NCBI GenBank assembly: GCA_026710655.1 | Contig: JAPOQN010000005.1 | Location: 124,001-188,000, forward strand | DNA: 64,000 bases | Origin: Chloroflexota bacterium | GTDB taxonomy: Bacteria > Chloroflexota > Dehalococcoidia > Tepidiformales > Tepidiformaceae | Direction of reading: 5' to 3' | Part shown: positions 42,637 to 49,909 of the stretch, in pieces | How positions within the stretch are numbered: position 1 is the stretch's first letter | Layout: the number at the start of each line of letters is the position of its first letter | Translations under genes and position numbers: made by a program | Notes under the pieces: generated by a model | The model's input: the letters and a program-made list of their open reading frames with translations, nothing else | Told to the model about the DNA's origin: nothing | The model's database searches: none

Positions 42637-44151
42637 GTGAGCACGGTCTACGACTACATCGTGGTGGGAGCGGGGTCGTCCGGGGCGGCGCTGGCGACGC
42701 GCCTGAGCGAGGACGCGGACCGCTCGGTGCTGCTGCTGGAGGCAGGTCCGGACTACGCCAGCACGGACGCGACGCCCCACGATCTGCGCTACGCCCACCG
42801 CGTGTCGGTGGTCGACCACGACTGGGGCTTCACGGCCAACGCGACGCCGGACCGGGAGGTCTACTACCCGCGGGGGCGCGTAATTGGCGGCTCCTCGGCG
42901 GTGAACGGGACGCTGGCGATCCGGGGGACGCCGGAAGACTTCGACGAGTGGGCGGCGCTGGGGAACGAAGGCTGGTCGTGGGAGGACTGCCTGCCGTCCT
43001 TCCGCAGGCTGGAGCACGACCTCGACGCCTCGGGCGACTTCCACGGGAAGAGCGGTCCGCTGCCGATCGTGCGCTGGCGTCCCGATGAGATGCGGCCGCT
43101 CTCGGAGGCGTTCCTCGAGGTGTGCCAGGAACACGGCTTCCCCTACTCGGAGGACTTCAACGACCCGGAGGCGACGGGCATCAGCCCGATGGCGCAGAAC
43201 CGGAACGTGGACACGCGCATCTCCACGGCGATGGCGTACCTGGAGCCGAACCGCAACCGGCTGAACCTGACGATCCGGGGCGGCTGCCTCGTGAACCGGG
43301 TGCTGATCGAGGACGGGCGGGCGACGGGGGTGGAGGTGGACTGCGACGGGCAGATGCAGACTGTGCGGAGTCGGAACGTGGTGCTGTCGGCGGGAGCGAT
43401 CATGTCGCCGCCGATCCTGGTGCGGTCGGGTATCGGGGCCCGGGAGGACGTGGAGGCGGTGGGGGCGACGCTCGTGCGGGGGCTGCCGGGGGTGGGCCGC
43501 AACCTGATCGACCATCCGCTCTGCTCGGTGGTGTGGCGTTCGAAGCCGGGGGTCTCGGTCATGCCGGACCCGCCCGTGCAGGCGATGCTGCGCTACACCG
43601 CCAGCGGCGGCGAGACGAACGACATGCAGATCTACATGGTGAACCACTTCCCGGGTCGGGAGGGGAATTTCGCCCTGCTGCCGATCCTGCAGCGGCCGAA
43701 GTCGCGGGGGCGGCTCCACTTCGAAAGCGCCGACTACCGCGCGCAGCCACGAATCGAGCTGAACTTCTTCTCGGACGAGGACGGTGCGGACGTGCGACGG
43801 CTACGGGAGGGCTTGCAGCTCTCCCTGCGGATGGGGGAGCACCCCGCGATCGCGCAGTATGCGGAGGGGCTGGAGATGCCCTCGGCGGAGGTGCTGGCGG
43901 ACGACGACGCGCTCGACGCGTACATCCGGGCGAACGGGTCGCACAACTTCCACCCGGTGGGCACGGCGAAGATGGGTCCGGCGAGCGACCCGGGGGCGGT
44001 GGTGGACGCGCAGTGCCGGGTGTACGGGGTGGAAGGGCTGCGGGTGGTGGACGCGTCGGTCATGCCGGAGATCGTGCGGGCGAACACGAACCTGACGTGC
44101 ATCATGATCGGGGAGCGGGTGGCGGAGCTGGTGCGCAGCGGGCGCGCCTAG
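42637..44151 (+). CDS. GMC family FAD-dependent oxidoreductase
   Basis: Glucose-methanol-choline oxidoreductase, 504 aa. It begins with the FAD-binding YDYIVVGAGSSGAALATRLSE, then VLLLEAGPDY and the GMC signature around GRVIGGSSAVNGTLAIRG. Near the C-terminus HNFHPVGTAKMG carries the catalytic His. It oxidises primary alcohols such as choline or long-chain alcohols; the substrate is not assigned. It is divergent from the CocE-type gene. The stop codon lies at the centre of a perfect 26-bp palindrome. Confidence 0.9.
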   Translation: MSTVYDYIVVGAGSSGAALATRLSEDADRSVLLLEAGPDYASTDATPHDLRYAHRVSVVDHDWGFTANATPDREVYYPRGRVIGGSSAVNGTLAIRGTPEDFDEWAALGNEGWSWEDCLPSFRRLEHDLDASGDFHGKSGPLPIVRWRPDEMRPLSEAFLEVCQEHGFPYSEDFNDPEATGISPMAQNRNVDTRISTAMAYLEPNRNRLNLTIRGGCLVNRVLIEDGRATGVEVDCDGQMQTVRSRNVVLSAGAIMSPPILVRSGIGAREDVEAVGATLVRGLPGVGRNLIDHPLCSVVWRSKPGVSVMPDPPVQAMLRYTASGGETNDMQIYMVNHFPGREGNFALLPILQRPKSRGRLHFESADYRAQPRIELNFFSDEDGADVRRLREGLQLSLRMGEHPAIAQYAEGLEMPSAEVLADDDALDAYIRANGSHNFHPVGTAKMGPASDPGAVVDAQCRVYGVEGLRVVDASVMPEIVRANTNLTCIMIGERVAELVRSGRA

Positions 44152-44162
44152 GCGCGCCCGCT
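44137..44162. repeat. Perfect 26-bp palindrome around the GMC stop codon
   Basis: Twelve-base arms (44137-44148 and 44151-44162) around a central TA; the TAG stop (44149-44151) sits in the middle. A GGCTATT array starts 4 bp later. It could act as a transcript end in both directions. Confidence 0.75.
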
Positions 44163-44165
44163 GCC

Positions 44166-44186
44166 GGCTATTGGCTATTGGTCCCC
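44166..44186 (+). repeat. Heptad array, left of nuclease-like gene (GGCTATT)
   Basis: Two exact GGCTATT units and a degenerate third. Bases 44166-44181 match the reverse complement of 44930-44945 at 15 of 16 positions, giving inverted repeats around the nuclease-like gene. Confidence 0.82.
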
Positions 44187-44223
44187 GCCCGGCCCCAGCC
44201 CCGAGGTGTTTTAGGAGGTCGAC

Positions 44224-44883
44224 ATGGCGATCCTGGGAATCACGAATCGGACGGAGAACTGGAAGACCGCGCGCTACTTCGCCCCGCTGTTCGGGGCCAA
44301 CAGCGTCAGGCTGGCGAGACGCCTGCTGGGATACGAGGGTGAGCGAGCGAAGCTGCAGCCGGGAGATGTGCGGCTTGAACTGTTCTGGTGCGGCATGCGG
44401 GACCACCTGCATGGATGGCGAGCTAAGCCCGAGGAAAAGAAGGAGGCGCTTTCAAAGGCCTACCACGACCTGTTCCGGGGGCTGTCAGAGGAGATCAAGG
44501 GATTCGACGGATTCCGGGCCGGCCCAGACAGCTATGCCATCTCCACCAAAGGCTGGGAGTCGAGGCTCGCCAGCAATCTGCGGAACACAGAGGTCGACAT
44601 CGTGCTGGAGTCTCCAAGTCACCTGTTCATCGGCGAGGCGAAGCATCTGTCCCGGTTCGGTGCGAGAGGGGGTGACTTCCTCACCCACCAACTGATCCGG
44701 CAGTACGTCGCGGCGCGCATCCTCCTCAAGCTTCGCGGAGACAAACGCACGGTAGTCCCGTTCGTCGTGGGCGACGACCGCGACTACCTCGCGAAAACGC
44801 TCCAGGTTCAGTTCATGCTGAAACACGGGCGCATGCGCGCGGAGAACATCCTCACGTGGAGCGACATTGAGGCGCTTCGGTAG
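44224..44883 (+). CDS. PD-(D/E)XK-like nuclease of unknown role
   Basis: 219-aa protein that I do not match to a named family. NTEVDIVLESPSHLFIGEAKH gives Asp125, Glu138 and Lys140, the D...ExK spacing of PD-(D/E)XK nucleases, with Gln156-160 and Tyr161 shortly after in an amphipathic helix, as many such nucleases show. Downstream, RTVVPFVVGDD looks like a core beta strand. AGGAGGTC is a full Shine-Dalgarno sequence 4 bases before the ATG, rare in this window. It is flanked on both sides by inverted GGCTATT heptad arrays, and no methyltransferase is adjacent. A defence or DNA-processing role is inferred. Confidence 0.6.
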   Translation: MAILGITNRTENWKTARYFAPLFGANSVRLARRLLGYEGERAKLQPGDVRLELFWCGMRDHLHGWRAKPEEKKEALSKAYHDLFRGLSEEIKGFDGFRAGPDSYAISTKGWESRLASNLRNTEVDIVLESPSHLFIGEAKHLSRFGARGGDFLTHQLIRQYVAARILLKLRGDKRTVVPFVVGDDRDYLAKTLQVQFMLKHGRMRAENILTWSDIEALR

Positions 44884-44929
44884 CGCACCGAGGGGACCGG
44901 CGCTGGAGTACCATTCGGCCCCGGAGCCC

Positions 44930-44959
44930 CCAATGGCCAATAGCCAACAGCTAACAGCC
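44930..44959 (+). repeat. Heptad array, right of nuclease-like gene (CCAATAG)
   Basis: Four units of the CCAATAG/CCAACAG type, inverted relative to the array at 44166. It includes the ATG and the first nine codons of the P450 gene. Confidence 0.82.
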
Positions 44960-46255
44960 GACCCGAGCCTGATCGAGCCGCAGGAATTCGTCACGGACGA
45001 GTTCCGGATCGACCCGTTCCCCATCTACAAGCGGCTGCGGGAGTACGAGCCGGCCTACCAGGACAAGTTCCAAAACCGCTGGATCATCTCGCGGTACGAG
45101 GACATCTGGGCGATCTACAAGGACAACGAGCGGTTCACGCGGGCCACCTACGACCCGCACGGGAAGCACAAGTTCGGGTCGGACTCGACGATGGGGTTCA
45201 CGCTGAACGATCTGGGAGAGGGGCAGGACTACATCTGGCTGCGTGGGATCGTGGCGGGCGAGTTCGTGGGGAAACGGCTGGAGAAGCGCGTCCCCCTGAT
45301 CGAGCGGATCGCGATGAAGATCATCGACGACTTCGTGGAGAAGGCGCGGGCGGACCAGAAGGAGGGGCGGGCGTCGCGGGGGATGGTGGAGCTGGTGTCG
45401 CAGTTCAGCGAGCGTTTCCCGATCCGGGTGATCGCGGGGATGCTGGGGCTGCCCGAGGAGGACAACGACTACTTCGAGGCGGTCTACGACCGGCTCTTCG
45501 CGGGGAATGGCTACGGACGGGCGCACTTCCGGCGCGGGGTGGCCGCGCGGGACGAGCTCTTCGCCTACCTGGATCCGCTCTTCGACGAGCGCATCGCGGA
45601 GCCGCGGGACGACCTGCTCTCGGTGTTCTGTCACGCCACCAAGGACGGCGAGAAAATGACCCGCGACCAGATGCGGGGCTACGTGGCGCTGCTGCTGGTG
45701 GGCGGGGGCGATACGACGCACAAGGCGATCGACGCGATGTGGTGGAACCTGCTCCGGAACTACGAGCAGTACGAGGCCGTTCGCGACAACCCGGAGCTGA
45801 TGGACCGTGTCTTCACGGAGATGCTGCGCTTCGACGGCTCGAACCACTGGCAGCGGCGGCGGACGAAGGTGGAGGTGGAGGTCCACGGGCGGGTGCTGCC
45901 CATTGGCGCGACGGCGTGGCTGGGGCTGGGGTCGGGGAACCGGGACGAGCGCATCTTCAAGAACCCGGAGCAGTTCAACATCTTCCGGGACGACCTGTAC
46001 TTCGGGAAGGAACTACGGACGGGGTACTGGCAGGACGGCGTCGCCAGCCACCTCGGGTTCGGGCAGGAGACGCACTTCTGCATGGGCTACGCGCTGGCCC
46101 GGCAGGAGTCAGTGGTGTCGTCGCGGATCCTGCTGGAGCGGCTCAAGAACCCGCGACTGGCGGATGTGCCGAACGAGGGCATCGCCTTCCCACCCCCCGG
46201 ACGGGGCGGCGTCCGCGGCCTCCAGCATCTCGAAATCGAGTTTGATCTTTCCTAG
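44933..46255 (+). CDS. Cytochrome P450 (1)
   Basis: Heme-thiolate monooxygenase, 440 aa. The I-helix LLLVGGGDTTH, the ExxR of FTEMLR and the heme loop LGFGQETHFCMG with ligand Cys383 are all present. It is soluble, like other bacterial class I P450s, and would need a ferredoxin and reductase from elsewhere. The chosen ATG 44933 lies inside a heptad array, so residues 1-9 (MANSQQLTA) are repeat-derived; conserved sequence starts near residue 15. GGAG lies 9 bases upstream. Confidence 0.9.
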   Translation: MANSQQLTADPSLIEPQEFVTDEFRIDPFPIYKRLREYEPAYQDKFQNRWIISRYEDIWAIYKDNERFTRATYDPHGKHKFGSDSTMGFTLNDLGEGQDYIWLRGIVAGEFVGKRLEKRVPLIERIAMKIIDDFVEKARADQKEGRASRGMVELVSQFSERFPIRVIAGMLGLPEEDNDYFEAVYDRLFAGNGYGRAHFRRGVAARDELFAYLDPLFDERIAEPRDDLLSVFCHATKDGEKMTRDQMRGYVALLLVGGGDTTHKAIDAMWWNLLRNYEQYEAVRDNPELMDRVFTEMLRFDGSNHWQRRRTKVEVEVHGRVLPIGATAWLGLGSGNRDERIFKNPEQFNIFRDDLYFGKELRTGYWQDGVASHLGFGQETHFCMGYALARQESVVSSRILLERLKNPRLADVPNEGIAFPPPGRGGVRGLQHLEIEFDLS

Positions 46256-46346
46256 GTCGCCCACGATCGCAGCGCGCGGCAGTTACAGCGCCGCGATGGG
46301 GGGAGTCGTCGTTCTCGTGCGTCAGCAGGCGTTCCCACCGCCCCGG

Positions 46347-46352
46347 TACGAT
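46347..46352 (+). promoter_or_regulatory. -10-like TACGAT upstream of LLM gene
   Basis: TACGAT lies 35 bases before the ATG at 46388, with GGAGG at 46377-46381 as the ribosome-binding site. Confidence 0.3.
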
Positions 46353-46387
46353 GGGCGCTCACCAGGGATGAGCAACGGAGGCACAGC

Positions 46388-47221
46388 ATGCGGATAGGGA
46401 TGTCCATTCCCGTGAGGGACCTGCAGGACGACCACGAGGGGATGGCGCAGTTCGTGCGGGAGGCGGAGGAACTGGGGTTCACGCACCTGCGCGTGCCGGA
46501 CCGGGTGGCGGCGGTGGGGGTCGACCACGTGCACGAGCCGCTGACGCTGCTGGCCTGGGTGGCGGCGCACACGCAGACGATCGAGCTGGTGCCCTCGGTG
46601 ATCGTGCTGCCGACGCGGCAGACGGTGGTGGTGGCGAAGCAGGCAGCGGAGATCGACCGGCTCAGCGGGGGGCGGCTGCGGTTCGGGGTGGGAGTGGGGG
46701 CGCGGGCGGAGGACTACGCGGCCTTCGGGCAGGACTTCCACACGCGCGGGCGTCGCTGCGACGAGCAGATCGAGATCCTGCGGCGGCTGTGGACGGAGGA
46801 GGCAGTCAACTTCGAGGGGCGCTGGGACCGTCTGGAGGGGGAGCGCATCAACCCGCTGCCTGTGCAGCAGCCCATCCCGATCTGGATCGGTGGGGCGCGG
46901 GAGCCGGGCGCGTCGGTGGTGCGGCGGATCGGGGCGATGGCGGACGGGTGGTTCGCGCTGATGGCGGCGGATGCCTACGGGGCCGTGCGCGAGGCGGTGT
47001 CGGAGCAAGCGGCAGCGGCAGGGCGTGACCCGGAGGGGATCGGATCGGAGAGCGCGGTCCAGATCGTGGGGAAATCGGAGGCGGACTGGCTGGCGGAGGT
47101 CGAGGCGTGGCAGGAGACGGAGGTCACGCACCTGTGCCTGCGCACGCTGGGCGCAGGGCTCGACACCGCAGGGCACCTCGAAGCGCTGCATGGGGCACGG
47201 GCGGCACTCGACCGGCTGTAG
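46388..47221 (+). CDS. LLM-class (F420/FMN) oxidoreductase
   Basis: Luciferase-like TIM-barrel enzyme, 277 aa, of the shorter F420-dependent type. The pattern MRIGMSIPVRDL, then LGFTHLRVPDRVAAVG, AKQAAEIDRLSGGRLRFGVGVG, FEGRWDRLEGERINPLPVQQPIPIWIGG is standard. GGAGG precedes the ATG. It converges with the AhpD-like gene, leaving only 9 bp. The substrate is unknown. Confidence 0.85.
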   Translation: MRIGMSIPVRDLQDDHEGMAQFVREAEELGFTHLRVPDRVAAVGVDHVHEPLTLLAWVAAHTQTIELVPSVIVLPTRQTVVVAKQAAEIDRLSGGRLRFGVGVGARAEDYAAFGQDFHTRGRRCDEQIEILRRLWTEEAVNFEGRWDRLEGERINPLPVQQPIPIWIGGAREPGASVVRRIGAMADGWFALMAADAYGAVREAVSEQAAAAGRDPEGIGSESAVQIVGKSEADWLAEVEAWQETEVTHLCLRTLGAGLDTAGHLEALHGARAALDRL

Positions 47222-47230
47222 GAGTAGGCC

Positions 47231-47788
47231 TTAGGCGAGCGGCTCCTCGACGCCGGGGGGCAGCTCGACCTCGAAGACGTTGAGGGTGGCAGAGACGAGT
47301 CCGTAGTAGCCGACGGTCCCGACGAGGTCGACGATGCCTGTTTCGCCAAAGGTCTTGAGCGCTTCCTGATAGGTGGCGTCGGAGACGCGGCTGGTCTCGA
47401 AGTACTCGGTCACGAGGCGGTGAACGAGGGCGAGGTCGGGGCGGTCGAGCTCAAGGGGCGCGCCCGTGCGCACAGCTTCGACAACGGACTCGGGGATGCC
47501 TTCTTCGATGGCGATGCGGGCGTGGGCCCAGAACTCGAACTGGGCGCGCCAGCGCTTGGCCGTGAGGATGATGGCGAACTCCGAGACATCGCGGGGGAGG
47601 GCGGCCCCGAAGCGGCAGTGGGCGCCGAGCTCCTGGGCGGGGTTGGCGAAGGCAGGGCTGTAGAGCCAGACGCCGAAGGGGCCGGTGGTGGCGCCGGCGC
47701 GGGGACCGCGGGGGCCGCTGCGGATGGCTTCGACCACGGCGGTCTGGTCGGGGGTCAGGCTTTTCTCATCGAGGGTGGGGAGGCGCAT
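47231..47788 (-). CDS. Carboxymuconolactone decarboxylase/AhpD-like protein
   Basis: All-helical protein of the CMD superfamily, 185 aa. The region AIILTAKRWRAQFEFWAHARIAIEEGIPESVVEAVRTG is the family core. Where AhpD proteins have a redox CxxC, this one reads AHAR, and only a single Cys occurs earlier (AHCRFG), so disulfide chemistry is unlikely. A decarboxylase- or hydrolase-like role on a ring acid is possible. ATG 47788 fits the usual family start. Confidence 0.78.
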   Translation of the reverse strand: MRLPTLDEKSLTPDQTAVVEAIRSGPRGPRAGATTGPFGVWLYSPAFANPAQELGAHCRFGAALPRDVSEFAIILTAKRWRAQFEFWAHARIAIEEGIPESVVEAVRTGAPLELDRPDLALVHRLVTEYFETSRVSDATYQEALKTFGETGIVDLVGTVGYYGLVSATLNVFEVELPPGVEEPLA

Positions 47789-47892
47789 GGGGGTGCTCCT
47801 TGGATTGCTGGCGCAAAGGAGACGGGATCGGAGGCCTGCTGTCCAGCGGCACAACGAGGCCGCGCCCGCGTAGGATCGGCGCCGGAGGAGTC

Positions 47893-49083
47893 GTGGGCGC
47901 ATCAAGGCTGCCGCTCGAGGGGATTCGCGCGCTCGACCTAACACGGGCGAGAGCGGGTCCGACGTGCGCGCGTCAGCTGGCGGACTGGGGCGCGGATGTG
48001 ACCAAGATCGAGTTGCCGCCGCGGCCGGGTGGCGGGGACGGGATCACGGGGGAGCGCCACGGGTTCGACTTCCAGAACCTGCACCGGAACAAGCGCAGCC
48101 TCACGCTGAACCTGAAGGCGGAGGCGGGGCACGACATCTTCATGCGGCTGGCGAAGGACGTGGACGTCATCGTCGAGAACTACCGGCCAGGGGTGAAGCA
48201 CCGGCTCGGCATCGATTACGAGGCGGTGCGGGCGGTGAACCCGCGAGTCGTGTACGGGAGCATCAGCGGGTTCGGGCAGGCGGGGCCGTACCGGGACCGG
48301 CCGGGGGTGGACCAGATTGCGCAGGGGCTGGGCGGGCTGATGTCGATAACGGGACTGCCGGGGCAGGGGCCGGTGCGGGTGGGCATCCCGATCGCGGACC
48401 TGACGGCGGGGATGCTGCTGGCACAGGGCGTCCTGCTGGCGCTGTTCGAGCGGGAGCGGTCGGGGGAGGGGCAGTGGGTGCACACATCGCTGCTGGAGGC
48501 GCAGATCCAGATGCTCGACTTCCAGGCGGCGCGCTGGCTGATCTCGCAGGAGGTGGCGCCGCAGGCGGGGAACGACCACCCGACCAGCATCCCCACGGGC
48601 GTGTTCCCCACGGCAGACGGGCACATCAACATCGCCGCCTCAGGAGGCATCCTCTGGCAGCGGCTGTGCCACACGCTGGGGTTGGAGGAACTGCTCGACG
48701 ACCCCGACTACGCAGACAACGAGCTGCGATCGCAGAACCGGAAAGCGCTCAACGGACGGATTGCGGAGGTGACGCCTTCGCGCACGAGCGAGGAGTGGAT
48801 CGCGGTGCTGAACGAGGCAGGCGTTCCCTGCGGGCCGATCAACACGATCGATGCGACGTTCGCGGACGAACAGGTGCAGGCGCTGGGCATCGCGCGGCCG
48901 CTGGCGCACCCCCTGCTGGGGGACATCAGCGTGGTGGGGCAGGCGATCAACCTGGCGCGGACACCCCAGCCTCCCAGCCACCGGGCAACCCCCGAGCTGG
49001 GGGAACACACAGACGAAATCCTGCGCGACCTCGGGATGGACGACGAGGCCATCCAGGGGCTGCGCGACAACGGCGTTGTCTAG
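47893..49083 (+). CDS. CaiB/BaiF family III CoA transferase (2)
   Basis: Family III CoA transferase, 396 aa, first gene of a five-gene operon. It has IRALDLTRARAGPTCARQLADWGADVTKIE, VDVIVENYRPGVKHRLG and the conserved Asp about residue 140 in PGVDQIAQGLGGLMS. GTG 47893 follows GGAGG (47884-47888) closely, and TAGGAT (47871-47876) is a likely -10. It probably charges the acid that the next enzymes process. It differs considerably from the transferase at 21535. Confidence 0.9.
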   Translation: MGASRLPLEGIRALDLTRARAGPTCARQLADWGADVTKIELPPRPGGGDGITGERHGFDFQNLHRNKRSLTLNLKAEAGHDIFMRLAKDVDVIVENYRPGVKHRLGIDYEAVRAVNPRVVYGSISGFGQAGPYRDRPGVDQIAQGLGGLMSITGLPGQGPVRVGIPIADLTAGMLLAQGVLLALFERERSGEGQWVHTSLLEAQIQMLDFQAARWLISQEVAPQAGNDHPTSIPTGVFPTADGHINIAASGGILWQRLCHTLGLEELLDDPDYADNELRSQNRKALNGRIAEVTPSRTSEEWIAVLNEAGVPCGPINTIDATFADEQVQALGIARPLAHPLLGDISVVGQAINLARTPQPPSHRATPELGEHTDEILRDLGMDDEAIQGLRDNGVV

Positions 49084-49110
49084 GCACACACGGGAAACGG
49101 GAGAGCCTGC

Positions 49111-49905
49111 ATGGAACTGAAGACGGACAAGATGATCGCCCGCAAGGAGGGCGGCGTCGGGTGGATGATTTTCAACAATCCGGCGCGGCGAAACGCGCTC
49201 GGCAGGGAGATGCAGGAGGCGATCCCCGTGATCCTGCACGACTTCCGGGACGACCCGGATGTACGGGTCGTGGTGATGACGGGGGCCGGCGACAAGGCCT
49301 TCGTCTCCGGGGCGGACATCTCCGAGTTCGAGAAGCGGCGTTCGGACCCGGAGTCGATCGCGGAGTTCGACCGCGTGGGCGCTGAGGCGAACCGGGCGTA
49401 CGGGGAGCTGGGGAAGCCGCTGATCGCGATGATCCGCGGGTTCTGCATGGGCGGAGGGTTGTTGACGGCCCTGCAGGCGGATATTCGGGTGGCGGCAGAG
49501 GACGCGGTCTTCGGCATCCCGGCGGCGCGGCTGGGGCTGGGATACGGCTTCGGGGGCACCCAGAAGGTGGTCCAGACGGTGGGAGCGGCAGCGGCACGGG
49601 AGATCCTGTTCACGGGCGGGCGCTTCCCCGCCGGGGACGCGCTGCGCTGGGGGCTGGTGAACCGCGTCGTTCCGGAGGAGGAACTGGAGTCGACGGTGAC
49701 AGCGATGGCAGACGCGATCGCGGACAACGCCCCGCTCACGGTGAACCTGCTGCGGGCCTCGATCGCCGAGGCGACGAAGGATCCGGAGGAGCGCGACCTC
49801 AACACGATCGAGGGGATGGTGGAGGCGTGCTTCGCGAGCGAGGACTACATCGAGGGGCGGCGGGCCTTCATGGAGAAGCGGCGGCCCACCTTCCGGGGGC
49901 AGTAG
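49111..49905 (+). CDS. Crotonase-fold protein lacking both hydratase glutamates
   Basis: Enoyl-CoA hydratase/isomerase superfamily, 264 aa, with the oxyanion-hole segments FVSGADISEF and RGFCMGGG. In enoyl-CoA hydratase the two catalytic Glu follow GGG and lie in FGQPE; here those places read Leu118 (GGGLLTAL) and Ala138 (FGIPAARLG). Straight hydratase activity is therefore unlikely; an isomerase, decarboxylase, hydrolase or lyase is more probable. It lies 27 bp after the CoA transferase and 4 bp before the next gene, so its substrate is likely the CoA ester made by the transferase. Confidence 0.85.
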   Translation: MELKTDKMIARKEGGVGWMIFNNPARRNALGREMQEAIPVILHDFRDDPDVRVVVMTGAGDKAFVSGADISEFEKRRSDPESIAEFDRVGAEANRAYGELGKPLIAMIRGFCMGGGLLTALQADIRVAAEDAVFGIPAARLGLGYGFGGTQKVVQTVGAAAAREILFTGGRFPAGDALRWGLVNRVVPEEELESTVTAMADAIADNAPLTVNLLRASIAEATKDPEERDLNTIEGMVEACFASEDYIEGRRAFMEKRRPTFRGQ

Positions 49906-49909
49906 GGGC

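Noticed and set aside
38382..44959. CRISPR array
   Set aside because: The repeats are contiguous degenerate 7-base units without spacers, and no cas genes are present.
49111..49905. Ordinary enoyl-CoA hydratase
   Set aside because: Both catalytic glutamate positions are replaced.
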